The notes below the pieces were generated by a model that was not told where the DNA came from, did no database searches, and saw only the letters and a list, made by a program, of their open reading frames with translations. Source: DASRIA01 sp963816975 (GTDB lineage: Bacteria > Actinomycetota > Thermoleophilia > Solirubrobacterales > JBBDJG01). From it: DNA of 64,000 nucleotides. The DNA is taken from the NCBI GenBank assembly GCA_963816975.1, contig CAWFMD010000003.1, forward strand, positions 186,001-250,000, in the 5' to 3' direction. Of this stretch, positions 33,222 through 41,122 are shown in pieces (the first letter of the stretch is position 1; each line of letters opens with the position of its first letter). The translations under genes were made by a program, and so were the position numbers.

Positions 33222-34475
33222 TTGGCACAGGCAGATGTGAAGAACGTGAGCCAGCTCGATGTGGAGCCAGGCGAGCTCCCCAAGACGATGACCGCGTGGG
33301 TGATCCGCCAGGATCGGGAGGGCGAGCCCAAGGACGCCTTCCAGATCGAGGAGATCGAGGTGCCCGCGCCCGGCGCATTCGAGGTGGTGGTGCGGGTGAT
33401 GGCGGCCGGGGTCAACTTCAACAACGTGTGGGCCGCGCTCGGCAAGCCCGTCTCGGTGTTCCGCTACCACCCCGACGAGGACCACCACATCGGCGGCTCC
33501 GACGCGTCGGGCGTCGTGTGGAAGGTCGGCGAGGGAGTGACCAAGTGGAAGGTCGGCGACGAGGTCGTGATCCACTGCAACCAGGCCTCCTACGAGGACG
33601 TCGAGGTGCACGGGCTCGACCCGCTGGCCGCCCCCTCCCAGAAGATCTGGGGCTACGAGACCAGCTGGGGATCGTTCGCGCAGTACACGAAGGTCCAGGC
33701 CCAGCAGCTCGTGCCGAAGCCGGCGAACCTCACGTGGGAGGAGGCCGCCTCCTACGGCCTGACCTACTTCACGGCCTACCGCATGCTGATCGACCAGGTC
33801 AAGCTGCAAGCCGGCCACCGCGTGCTGATCTGGGGCGCGGCCGGCGGCCTGGGCGTGTTCGCCACCCAGCTGTGCGCGCTCACGGGGGCAGACTGCGTCG
33901 GCGTCGTCTCCTCCGACGGGAAGGGCGAGCTGGTCAAGCAGCTCGGGGCGCGGGACTTCATCAACCGCAACGAGTTCGCCGGCATGATGCGCAAGGGCGG
34001 CGAGTCGCCGGACGAGGAGAAGGAGCGCTTCAAGCAGTCGCGCGCGTTCGGCAAGCGCGTGAAGGAGATCCTCGGCGACGCTCCCGACGTCGTGTTCGAG
34101 CACGTCGGCCAGGCGACATTCCCCACCTCCGTGTTCGTCGTGAAGCCGTTCGGCAAGGTCGTGATCTGCGGCGCGACCTCGGGTTTCAACCTCGACTTCG
34201 ACGTGCGCTACCTGTGGATGCGCCAGAAGCAGATCATCGGCTCCCACTTCGCCAACGCGTGGGAGGCGACCAAGGCGAACGAGCTCATGGCGCAGTCCAA
34301 GATCCGCCCGGTGCTGTGGCGCGTGATGCCCTTCGAGGGCGTCGCCGAGGCACATCAGCTGATGCACGAGAACAAGCACCTCGGCAAGATCGCGATCCTC
34401 GTGGGCGCCGATCAGGAAGGCCAGGGCAAGACGGCCGACGGACCCGGCGCGATCCGCGCCGAGGTAGGCAATTGA
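33222..34475 (+). CDS. ccr: Crotonyl-CoA carboxylase/reductase
   Basis: A 417-residue MDR enzyme that uses NADPH and CO2 to convert crotonyl-CoA to ethylmalonyl-CoA, the signature step of the ethylmalonyl-CoA pathway. It may also make extender units for polyketides. Family features: VNFNNVWAALGKPVSVFR with the conserved Asn, GYETSWGSFAQYTKVQ with the Glu near the CO2 site, the coenzyme motif WGAAGGLGVFATQL, and GSHFANAWEA carrying the conserved His. These match the CO2-site residues described for Ccr (Asn, Glu, His). TTG 33222 has a strong ribosome binding site. Confidence 0.93.
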   Translation: MAQADVKNVSQLDVEPGELPKTMTAWVIRQDREGEPKDAFQIEEIEVPAPGAFEVVVRVMAAGVNFNNVWAALGKPVSVFRYHPDEDHHIGGSDASGVVWKVGEGVTKWKVGDEVVIHCNQASYEDVEVHGLDPLAAPSQKIWGYETSWGSFAQYTKVQAQQLVPKPANLTWEEAASYGLTYFTAYRMLIDQVKLQAGHRVLIWGAAGGLGVFATQLCALTGADCVGVVSSDGKGELVKQLGARDFINRNEFAGMMRKGGESPDEEKERFKQSRAFGKRVKEILGDAPDVVFEHVGQATFPTSVFVVKPFGKVVICGATSGFNLDFDVRYLWMRQKQIIGSHFANAWEATKANELMAQSKIRPVLWRVMPFEGVAEAHQLMHENKHLGKIAILVGADQEGQGKTADGPGAIRAEVGN

Positions 34476-34479
34476 GCCG

Positions 34480-34824
34480 ATGGAGCTGCTCGCCTCGAGC
34501 CTTCCGTCGCGGCGATCGAGCGGGCGCCGGCTGATGGACGCGGTGCAACTCGACTACGAGGTCACGCCCTTCCGGGCGCAGAAGTTCTTCGACCTCTATC
34601 GCCCCGCGATCAAGCGCCCGCTCACGTATGGAGCCTCCGGGTTCCTCTTCTACCGCAGCGAGGAGGACCCCGAGCACTTCGTGCATCTGATCATGTGGGA
34701 GGACCGCAGCGGCTTCCAACGCTGGTGGTATTCGCAGGAGATGCAGGACATCCGGGTCGCGATCTCCGGGCTCCACGGGCAGCCGCTGCTGCCCAAGTGG
34801 AACACGGTCCTCGAGCAGGACTAG
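34480..34824 (+). CDS. Small dimeric alpha-beta-barrel-like protein
   Basis: A 114-residue protein beginning 4 bases after the ccr stop. The core (YEVTPFRAQKFFDLYRPAIKR, GFLFYRSEEDPEHFVHLIMWEDRSGFQRWW) has the beta-alpha-beta rhythm and late Trp-rich strand of antibiotic-biosynthesis-monooxygenase (ABM)/EthD-like domains. No catalytic motif is definite. An internal ATG at 34534 is an alternative start that would remove a poorly conserved-looking tail. Possibly co-transcribed with ccr. Function unknown. Confidence 0.6.
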   Translation: MELLASSLPSRRSSGRRLMDAVQLDYEVTPFRAQKFFDLYRPAIKRPLTYGASGFLFYRSEEDPEHFVHLIMWEDRSGFQRWWYSQEMQDIRVAISGLHGQPLLPKWNTVLEQD

Positions 34825-34834
34825 CCCATCGGAG

Positions 34835-35362
34835 TCAGCCGGTAGTCGGGACACCGTGCCGGTGGGCTCGCTCGCCGTGGCGCGCGGCGCCCACGATCGT
34901 CACTGCCCCGAGTGCCGCGAGCGCCAGGACCCCGAGGCCCCAGCCGAGGCCGGACAGCTCGGCGCCCCAGCCCAGCGCGTGGTCGAGCGACCACCGGCCG
35001 GCGCCGTTGAACGCGAGCGCGACCGGCGTCAGGGCGAACAGCAGGGGCAGCTCCGAGCCGCCGTTGGAGTTCCAGATCCCCTTGCCGCGGTGCGCGGTCA
35101 GCGCGGCGACCAGCATGGTGGAGGCGATCAGGACCGCCGCCAGCGGGATCAGCAGGCCGAGCGCCAGCAGCAGGCCGCCGGCGAACTCGTTGAAGCCCGC
35201 GGCCAGCGCCATGGGTCGACCCGGGCGCATGCCCATGGTCTCCATGAATTGACCCGTCCCCGCGGGGCCATGGCCCCCGAACCAGCCGAACAGCTTCTGT
35301 GCGCCGTGACCCATCAGCAGCACGCCGGGGACCACGTGTAGAAGGAAGAGCCCAAGTTCCAT
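34835..35362 (-). CDS. DoxX-family membrane protein
   Basis: A 175-residue protein with four hydrophobic segments. The DoxX-type N-terminus contains LLMGHGAQKLFGWFGG and is followed by FNEFAGGLLLALGLL. DoxX relatives take part in thiol and redox stress responses or quinone-linked oxidation; the precise role is unknown. AGGAG lies 6 bases before ATG 35362. The divergent MarR gene and two operator-like repeats in the shared gap suggest repression by that regulator. Confidence 0.8.
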   Translation of the reverse strand: MELGLFLLHVVPGVLLMGHGAQKLFGWFGGHGPAGTGQFMETMGMRPGRPMALAAGFNEFAGGLLLALGLLIPLAAVLIASTMLVAALTAHRGKGIWNSNGGSELPLLFALTPVALAFNGAGRWSLDHALGWGAELSGLGWGLGVLALAALGAVTIVGAARHGERAHRHGVPTTG

Positions 35363-35378
35363 GCGATTCTCCTAAGGA

Positions 35379-35405
35379 TTGTAGTTACAATAGTTGCTAC
35401 TGCAA
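35379..35405. promoter_or_regulatory. Tandem MarR-type operator repeats
   Basis: Two imperfect inverted repeats, TTGTAGTTACAA (35379-35390) and TTGCTACTGCAA (35394-35405), start 15 bases apart in the AT-rich gap between the doxX-like and marR genes. They probably bind the MarR protein and control both directions. Confidence 0.5.
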
Positions 35406-35439
35406 TCAATATAGCAGGTATAGTTGCGTGCGCACTGAT

Positions 35440-35928
35440 ATGGCCGATCAAGCGACAGTCGAAGCCGCCGCCTGTAGCGGCGCGGACGTGGAGGCCTTCC
35501 GCTCCTTCATGACCGCGCACGCCTTCCTGGTGGGTGCGCTCGAGCGCGCGCTGTCCCGCGCCGAGCTGCCTCCCCTCGCGTGGCACGGCGTCCTCACGGC
35601 ACTCGCCGCCACGCCGGATGGGCGGATGCGGATTCACGAGCTGGCCGACGCGGTGGCGCTCAGCCGCAGCGGTCTCAGCCGCCTGATCGATCGGATGGAG
35701 AAGGAGGAGGTCCTGCGCCGCGAGCGCTGCCCGAACGACCGCCGCGGGGCCTATGCCGTGATCACGGATGCCGGCCGGGACGTCCTGGAGCGGATGCGCC
35801 CGGTGTACCGGGCGACGGTCGACGAGCACTTCCTGCCGCACCTCGGGGACGAGGCCGAGCCGATGCGCGAGGCGCTCGACCGGGTGGCCGAGTCCGCGCG
35901 GACGGCATGTCCGGCGGATCTGCCCTAA
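35440..35928 (+). CDS. MarR-family transcriptional regulator
   Basis: A 162-residue winged-helix regulator. The HTH region reads RIHELADAVALSRSGLSRLIDRMEKEEVL and the wing contains CPNDRRGAYAVIT. Two Cys (near residues 10 and 94) could make it redox-responsive, in the OhrR/MarR manner, but this is speculative. ATG 35440 is preferred: TATAGT (35419-35424) places transcription initiation a few bases upstream of it. GTG 35428 is possible. The stop overlaps the convergent clpS end by 4 bases. Confidence 0.82.
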   Translation: MADQATVEAAACSGADVEAFRSFMTAHAFLVGALERALSRAELPPLAWHGVLTALAATPDGRMRIHELADAVALSRSGLSRLIDRMEKEEVLRRERCPNDRRGAYAVITDAGRDVLERMRPVYRATVDEHFLPHLGDEAEPMREALDRVAESARTACPADLP

Positions 35929-36215
35929 CCCTGCTCCAGGGGCGCCATCGTCAGCCCTGCGTCGTTGAGCTGCTCCCAGTAAAGCTCGGCGGGCTCGCGC
36001 TCACCGGACCACACGATCGCCCGGCCGCTGTTGTGGATCTGGTCGGCGAAGCGGTAGCCCTGGTCGATGCTGACGCTCGGGATCACTGCGGCGAGCGTCT
36101 TCGCCACATGATCGAAGGTGTTGTGGTTGTCGTTGCGCACGATCACGCGCCATGCGCCGTCCCCCCCGGTCCCGGGCCCGCCCACACGCGGTCGCTCGAC
36201 GGTCTCGGTCGCCAT
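35925..36215 (-). CDS. clpS: ATP-dependent Clp protease adaptor ClpS
   Basis: A 96-residue adaptor that delivers N-degron substrates to ClpA/ClpC-ClpP. The ClpS core is evident: VIVRNDNHNTFDHVAKTLAAVI, the DD/ND-H binding pocket, an ADQIHNSGRAIVWSGEREPAELYWEQL helix region and a final GLTMAPLE strand. ATG 36215 shares its A with the TGA stop of the upstream hydrolase gene, so translation is coupled. Confidence 0.92.
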   Translation of the reverse strand: MATETVERPRVGGPGTGGDGAWRVIVRNDNHNTFDHVAKTLAAVIPSVSIDQGYRFADQIHNSGRAIVWSGEREPAELYWEQLNDAGLTMAPLEQG

Positions 36216-37102
36216 CAGACGGACGCCCGCTGGTGTTGCTTCAGCCAGTAGCGGCGCAGGCCCCCCCAGCGCTGCTCCACCGGGGAGCCGACCTCGAACA
36301 TCGCCGCGACCTCGTCGCCGACCGCCTCACGCGTGCGGCGCTCGGTCTCGGTCACGAAGGCCGCGACCGCCTGGTCGGTGTCGCCGTGCCGCTCCAGCAG
36401 GGTGCGCACGAGCTGTGCCTGCTCGTCCAGGCCCTGCTTCATCCGGCTGAGGTGGCTCTGCGGGTCCTCCACGATGCCGAAGTGCGTGAGCGCGAGCCGC
36501 GCCGGCTCGCGCGCGGCGACGAGGTCGATCGAGCGCTGCCACGCGGCGACGTCGATGTCCGGCGGCGGCGTGGGTGCCCGCACGTAGTCGGCAGGCGGGA
36601 TGCGCACCCCCGCCACATCACCCACGTAGGCGGTCCCATCGCCGGTGTCGAAGTACACCACGTGATGGGAGGCGTGGCCCGGCGCGTACTCGACGTCGAA
36701 TCGGCGTCCCGCCACCGACAGCGTCTCCCCGCCCGCGAGCGCGTGCACGTTGCGCTCCGGGACGGGCACGACCCTGCCCCACAGCGGCCCCATCTCGTCG
36801 CCGTAGATCCGCGCGGCGCTGCTCAGCAGGCGCGCGGGGTCCACGAGGTGAGGGGCGCCCCGGGCGTGCACGTACACACGGAGGTCGGGGAAGCGCTCCA
36901 CGAGCGCGCCCGCCGCTCCGGCGTGGTCGAGATGGATATGGGTCAGGAGCAGGATGCGCGGCTGCTCCGACAGGCCGGCAAGCAGGGTTTCGATCCGGCT
37001 CTCGGGACCCGGATCGACGATCGCTCCGCCCAGCTCCCATGCCCCGATCACCCGCTCGCGGCCCTGCTGGAGCACGTCGATCAGCCTCGCGTCGCCCGTC
37101 AT
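36215..37102 (-). CDS. MBL-fold metallo-hydrolase
   Basis: A 295-residue metallo-beta-lactamase-fold hydrolase. The di-metal motif is THIHLDHAG, followed downstream by His in APGHASHHVVYF, Asp in YVGDVAG and a C-terminal LTHFG. The C-terminal helical extension (about 215-290) resembles the glyoxalase II-like/RNase Z-like family members of actinobacteria. The substrate is unknown. It precedes clpS with a 1-base overlap. Confidence 0.85.
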   Translation of the reverse strand: MTGDARLIDVLQQGRERVIGAWELGGAIVDPGPESRIETLLAGLSEQPRILLLTHIHLDHAGAAGALVERFPDLRVYVHARGAPHLVDPARLLSSAARIYGDEMGPLWGRVVPVPERNVHALAGGETLSVAGRRFDVEYAPGHASHHVVYFDTGDGTAYVGDVAGVRIPPADYVRAPTPPPDIDVAAWQRSIDLVAAREPARLALTHFGIVEDPQSHLSRMKQGLDEQAQLVRTLLERHGDTDQAVAAFVTETERRTREAVGDEVAAMFEVGSPVEQRWGGLRRYWLKQHQRASV

Positions 37103-37130
37103 GCGCCGAAGGCTATCGGGGGCACCCCAT

Positions 37131-37161
37131 TAAACTCACGTCGTGAGCTGGAGTAGGAGGC
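37131..37161 (+). promoter_or_regulatory. Promoter, palindrome and RBS of mutase gene
   Basis: TAAACT (37131-37136) is a TAnnnT hexamer. It is overlapped by CTCACG-T-CGTGAG (37135-37147), a perfect inverted repeat covering the expected transcription start. AGGAGG (37156-37161) lies 3 bases before ATG 37165. The palindrome is a candidate operator. Confidence 0.5.
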
Positions 37162-37164
37162 GTG

Positions 37165-38907
37165 ATGGCTGAAGACCAGGGCAATGGCGCACGCGGCAAC
37201 GGTCAGGCTCGGCTCGACGAGCTGATCCGCTCGAAGGAGGAAGAGCTCAAGCGCCTCCACGACGCGCGGCGGCGCTGGGAGGAGGGCCCGCTGGCCAAGT
37301 CGCTCGAGAAGTCGGGCGAGCGGCGCGAGCGCTTCGAGACCCTGTCCGGCATCGAGACGGACCGCGTCTACACACCCGAGCAGGTCGGCGACCTCGACTA
37401 CACGCGCGACATCGGGTTCCCCGGCGAGTTTCCGTTCACGCGCGGCATCCAGCCGACCATGTACCGCGGCCGGCCGTGGACGATCCGCCAGTACGCGGGG
37501 TTCGGCACACCGGAGGCCACGAACGAGCGCTTCAAGTTCCTGCTCTCACAGGGGCAGCCCGGCCTCTCGACGGCGTTCGACCTGCCCACGCAGATGGGAC
37601 TGGACTCCGACGACGAGCGCGCCGCCGGCGAGGTCGGCCAGGTCGGCGTCGCGATCGACTCGCTGGCGGACATGGAGACGGTCTTCGACGGCATCCCGCT
37701 GGACCGCGTCTCCACGTCGATGACCATCAACGCTCCCGCGCCGATCCTGGTCGCGATGTACGTTGCGGTGGCGGACAAGCAGGGCGTTCCCCGTGAGCGG
37801 GTCTCGGGCACCGCGCAGAACGATGTCCTCAAGGAGTACGTCGCGCGTGGCACCTTCATCTATCCACCGAAACCGTCCCTGCGCCTGGCGGCCGACCTGA
37901 TCGCCTGGTGCGCGAACGATGCACCGCGCTTCAACGCGATCTCGCTGTCGGGCTACCACATGCGCGAGGCGGGCTCGACCGCCGTCCAGGAGATCGCGTT
38001 CACGTTCGCGAACGCGATCGCCTACATCGAGGCCGTCACCGAGCGAGGCGTCCACGTCGACACGTTCGCGCCGCGTTTGTCGTGGATCTTCAACACCCAC
38101 ATCAACTTCTTCGAGGAGATCGCGAAGTACCGCGCGCTGCGGCGCCTGTGGGCGCGGATCATGAGGGAGCGCTTCGGCGCCACCGACCCGCGGTCGATGA
38201 TGCTGCGCACGCACACGCAGACGGGCGGCTCGACTCTCACCGCACAGCAGCCCGAGAACAACATCGTGCGGGCCGCGGTGCAGGCCCTGGCCGCGACGCT
38301 CGGCGGCGTGCAGTCGATGGCTCTCTCCTGCTATGACGAGGCGCTCGCGATCCCGACCGAGAAGGCACAGAAGATCGCCGTGCGCACCCAGCAGATCATC
38401 GCCGAGGAGATCGGCGTGACCGACACGATCGACCCGATGGCGGGCTCGTACTACATCGAGTGGCTCACGGGTGAGCTCGAGCGGCGCGCGGGCGCGGAGA
38501 TGGAGAAGATCGCGAAGATGGGCGGCGCGGTCGAGGCGATCGACTCCGGCTACTACCACAAGGCCATCCTGGACGAGGCCTACCAGTGGGAGCAGGACCT
38601 CAACTCCGGCGAGCGCGTGGTCGTCGGAGTCAACAAGTACCGCGACGACGACGAGCCGGAGCCCGATTACTTCAAGGTCGACCAGGCGCTCGCCGCAGCG
38701 CAGCGGGTCAAGCTCGAGCACCTGCGCGCCGAGCGCGACTCCGCAGCCGCGGACGCTGCGCTGGCGCGTTTGCGCACGACGGCCGAGGGCCGCGAGAACA
38801 TGATGCCCGCGATCATCGACGCGGTGCACTCCTACTGCACCCTGGGCGAGATCTGCGGCGCCATGCGCTCTGTCTTCGGTGAGTACAAGGCGCTGGCCAC
38901 CATCTAG
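37165..38907 (+). CDS. Methylmalonyl-CoA mutase-type large subunit
   Basis: A 580-residue catalytic subunit of a B12-dependent acyl-CoA mutase. The TIM barrel begins YTRDIGFPGEFPFTRGIQPTMY, followed by TIRQYAGFGT and GLSTAFDLPTQMG. There is no C-terminal cobalamin-binding domain, so a separate small subunit is needed and is not in this window. Tyr110 (RQYAGF) and Arg228 (VARGTF) occupy positions reported as Tyr/Arg in methylmalonyl-CoA mutase and Phe/Gln in isobutyryl-CoA mutase, favouring the former. It would link the propionyl-/methylmalonyl-CoA part of the ethylmalonyl-CoA route to succinyl-CoA. ATG 37165 has a better spacer than GTG 37162. Confidence 0.9.
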   Translation: MAEDQGNGARGNGQARLDELIRSKEEELKRLHDARRRWEEGPLAKSLEKSGERRERFETLSGIETDRVYTPEQVGDLDYTRDIGFPGEFPFTRGIQPTMYRGRPWTIRQYAGFGTPEATNERFKFLLSQGQPGLSTAFDLPTQMGLDSDDERAAGEVGQVGVAIDSLADMETVFDGIPLDRVSTSMTINAPAPILVAMYVAVADKQGVPRERVSGTAQNDVLKEYVARGTFIYPPKPSLRLAADLIAWCANDAPRFNAISLSGYHMREAGSTAVQEIAFTFANAIAYIEAVTERGVHVDTFAPRLSWIFNTHINFFEEIAKYRALRRLWARIMRERFGATDPRSMMLRTHTQTGGSTLTAQQPENNIVRAAVQALAATLGGVQSMALSCYDEALAIPTEKAQKIAVRTQQIIAEEIGVTDTIDPMAGSYYIEWLTGELERRAGAEMEKIAKMGGAVEAIDSGYYHKAILDEAYQWEQDLNSGERVVVGVNKYRDDDEPEPDYFKVDQALAAAQRVKLEHLRAERDSAAADAALARLRTTAEGRENMMPAIIDAVHSYCTLGEICGAMRSVFGEYKALATI

Positions 38908-38911
38908 GAGG

Positions 38912-38939
38912 CCGTCATTTCCTTAGCCGGAGATGACGG
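38912..38939 (+). terminator. Terminator after mutase gene
   Basis: CCGTCATTTCC and GGAGATGACGG pair over 11 positions with one G-T, around a 6-base loop. It starts 5 bases after the stop codon. Nine of the eleven left-arm bases match the terminator at 29421. Confidence 0.65.
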
Positions 38940-38946
38940 GAGCTCC

Positions 38947-39105
38947 ATGGGCGCGCGAGGCCGTCAGCTCGCCCTGCTGCTCGGCACGTTCGCGGTCGCG
39001 ACGCTGATCGCGAAGGCCGTTGGAGCCGGATGGGGGACGTCGGCCGGCGTCGGCCAGATCGCGTTCGCGGCCGCGCTCGTGGCGACGCTGTTGCGCGCCG
39101 ACTGA
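38947..39105 (+). CDS. Small membrane protein, 52 residues
   Basis: From ATG 38947 the frame gives a 52-residue protein: a short basic N-terminus (GARGRQ), a hydrophobic segment of about 17 residues (LALLLGTFAVATLIAKA), a Gly/Trp turn, a second hydrophobic segment (QIAFAAALVATLL) and a terminal RAD. This looks like a two-helix hairpin. GGGAG is 4 bases upstream. It lies between the mutase terminator and the secreted hydrolase gene. No family is recognised; coding status rests on the hydrophobic layout and codon bias. Confidence 0.5.
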   Translation: MGARGRQLALLLGTFAVATLIAKAVGAGWGTSAGVGQIAFAAALVATLLRAD

Positions 39106-39145
39106 AGCGCGCACGGTCCCTCGAAGCACGCAGTAGAGTCAACCC

Positions 39146-41122
39146 ATGCGGCGCGTGGCAGGGATCCTCGTCGCGGTCGCGGTGACCGCGTTTCCTGCCC
39201 CAGCGGCGGGGGCCGGGCTGTCGTTCAAGCCCTGCGTGCGGGGCTCCCAGATCGAGTGCGGGGAGCTGCCGGTGGCCATCGACCGGTCCGGAACGGTGCC
39301 GGGTTCGGTGCAGCTGCACGTCGAGCGCCTGAAAGCGCGGGGAGCCCGCACCGGGGCGTTGATCACCCTCGCCGGCGGGCCCGGCCAGTCGGCCACGCCC
39401 TTCCTGATCGACTGGGCGGGAACGTTCTTCGCCGCCGGCCGCAACCGGGACCTGGTGGTGTTCGATCAGCGTGGCACGGGGCTGTCCGGGGCACTGCGCT
39501 GTCCGCAGCTGACGGTGCCGATCACGCGCACACCGGTGGGGCAGGCCGAGCGGGCTGCGGCGTGCGCCCGGCAGCTGGGCGCCAGGCGCGCCTACTACAC
39601 CACCCGCGACTCCGTAGAGGATCTGGAGGCCGTGCGCCAAGCGATCGGCGTCGAGCAGATCTCTCTCTTCGGCGTGTCCTACGGAACGAAGCTGGCGCTC
39701 GCCTACGCGGCGCGCTATCCGCAGCGGGTCGAGCGGCTGGTGCTGGACTCGGTGGTGGAGCCCACCGGCCCGGGCGCCTTCTCGCAGGAGAGCATCGGCG
39801 CGATTCCGCGAGTGCTGCGGAGCCTGTGCCTCAAAGGCTGCGAGGACATCACGCCCGACCCGGTGGCGGACGTGGCCACCCTGGTGGCGCGGATGCGCAG
39901 CCGGGGATTCGTGTACGGCCCGCTCGTGTCCGCCAAAGGCCGCCGGCACCGCGCACGCATCGGCAGCGTGCGCCTGCTGGACCTGCTGTTCGCGGGTGAC
40001 TTCGACCCAACGCTGCGTGCACGGTTTCCCGCTGCGGTGCGATCGGCGCTGGCCGGCGACCCGGCCCCGCTGCTGCGACTTGCGCTGAGCGCGGAGCGCG
40101 GCGGCGGCCCGGTGCCGGTCGAGCTCCTCAGCGACGCGCTCTACGCGGCAACCGTGTGCGAAGAAGGACCGCTCGCGTGGGACCGCACCACGCCGCCCGG
40201 CCCGTCCCGCATCACCGCCGCGGAGGCTGGATTGAGAGCGCTGCCGAGCGCCGGGCTCAGCCCGTTCGACCGCACCACGGTGCTGTTCGCCTCTCCCACC
40301 GTCCAGCTGTGCAGCCGGTGGCCCTCCGCCGCGAGCGAGCCTGCGATCCAGGATGGTCCGTTCCCCGCGGTGCCTGCGGTGGTGCTGGCGGGCGAGGACG
40401 ACCTGCGCACGCCACTCGAATCGGCACGACGCACGGCGGCGCGGATCCCGGGCGCCACGCTGATCTCGGTACCCGAGATGGGCCACTCGGTGCTCGACGG
40501 CTTTCCGCGTACCTGCGGCCTGCGTGCCGTCGACGACTTCTTCAGCGGCCGGGCGCTGCGCCGCTGCCCGCCCCGCCGGCGGGAGTTCGGGCCGGAGCCG
40601 ATCGCGCCCCGTTCGGTGTCCGAGTTGGCGCCACAGCCCGGCGTGCGGGGGCGTGCGGGCCGGACGGTATCCGCGGTCGTGCTCACGCTGGTCGACTCCC
40701 TGGACCAGGTCTTCTCGGCCGCGCTGAACGCCTCCCCGGACCAGGACGTGCTGCACGTCGGGGGGCTGCGCGCCGGATATGCGCGCGCGGGCCTGCGCAC
40801 GCTGGAGCTGCACGGGATGTCGTACGTGCCGCGGGTCCGCGTCCGCGGGACCTTGCGGATGACGCGCGAGCCACACGGCGTGATGCATGTGACGGGACGC
40901 TCGGTCGCGCGCGGGCGACTGGTGTTTCGCAGGGACGGCTCGGTGACGGGCCGGCTCGGCGGCAAGCGGGTGCGCATCGCGCGGGCCGCTGCCGCGACTA
41001 GCCGACTAGAGTCCAGCGCGTGGCGGGCCTCGGCAGCTTTATCTCGGTGGGCAGATCGCTCGACCAGGCGCTCGCGCGAGTCAAGCGCGCAGATCACCTG
41101 GGGTACGACTCCGTCTATGTGA
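39146..41122 (+). CDS. Secreted alpha/beta hydrolase, TAP-like
   Basis: An exported serine hydrolase of the tripeptidyl-aminopeptidase type. The signal peptide MRRVAGILVAVAVTAFP is followed by mature Cys-containing repeats. The catalytic Ser is in FGVSYGTKLAL, the acid in AGEDDLRTP and the His in PEMGHSVL. A C-terminal extension of about 120 residues forms a beta-rich domain. The frame stays open for 103 bases into the next gene (41020), adding a basic tail that looks non-native, so the true end may have shifted. ATG 39146 follows TAGAGT (39134-39139) by 6 bases. Confidence 0.8.
   Translation: MRRVAGILVAVAVTAFPAPAAGAGLSFKPCVRGSQIECGELPVAIDRSGTVPGSVQLHVERLKARGARTGALITLAGGPGQSATPFLIDWAGTFFAAGRNRDLVVFDQRGTGLSGALRCPQLTVPITRTPVGQAERAAACARQLGARRAYYTTRDSVEDLEAVRQAIGVEQISLFGVSYGTKLALAYAARYPQRVERLVLDSVVEPTGPGAFSQESIGAIPRVLRSLCLKGCEDITPDPVADVATLVARMRSRGFVYGPLVSAKGRRHRARIGSVRLLDLLFAGDFDPTLRARFPAAVRSALAGDPAPLLRLALSAERGGGPVPVELLSDALYAATVCEEGPLAWDRTTPPGPSRITAAEAGLRALPSAGLSPFDRTTVLFASPTVQLCSRWPSAASEPAIQDGPFPAVPAVVLAGEDDLRTPLESARRTAARIPGATLISVPEMGHSVLDGFPRTCGLRAVDDFFSGRALRRCPPRRREFGPEPIAPRSVSELAPQPGVRGRAGRTVSAVVLTLVDSLDQVFSAALNASPDQDVLHVGGLRAGYARAGLRTLELHGMSYVPRVRVRGTLRMTREPHGVMHVTGRSVARGRLVFRRDGSVTGRLGGKRVRIARAAAATSRLESSAWRASAALSRWADRSTRRSRESSAQITWGTTPSM
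41007..41012 (+). promoter_or_regulatory. Leaderless promoter hexamer of the F420 oxidoreductase gene
   Basis: TAGAGT ends 7 bases before GTG 41020 and lies inside the 3' end of the preceding open frame. The gene can therefore be expressed separately from the hydrolase. Confidence 0.55.

Noticed and set aside
37162..37164. GTG start for the mutase one codon before ATG 37165
   Set aside because: AGGAGG would lie a single base away, too close; the ATG has the better spacing.
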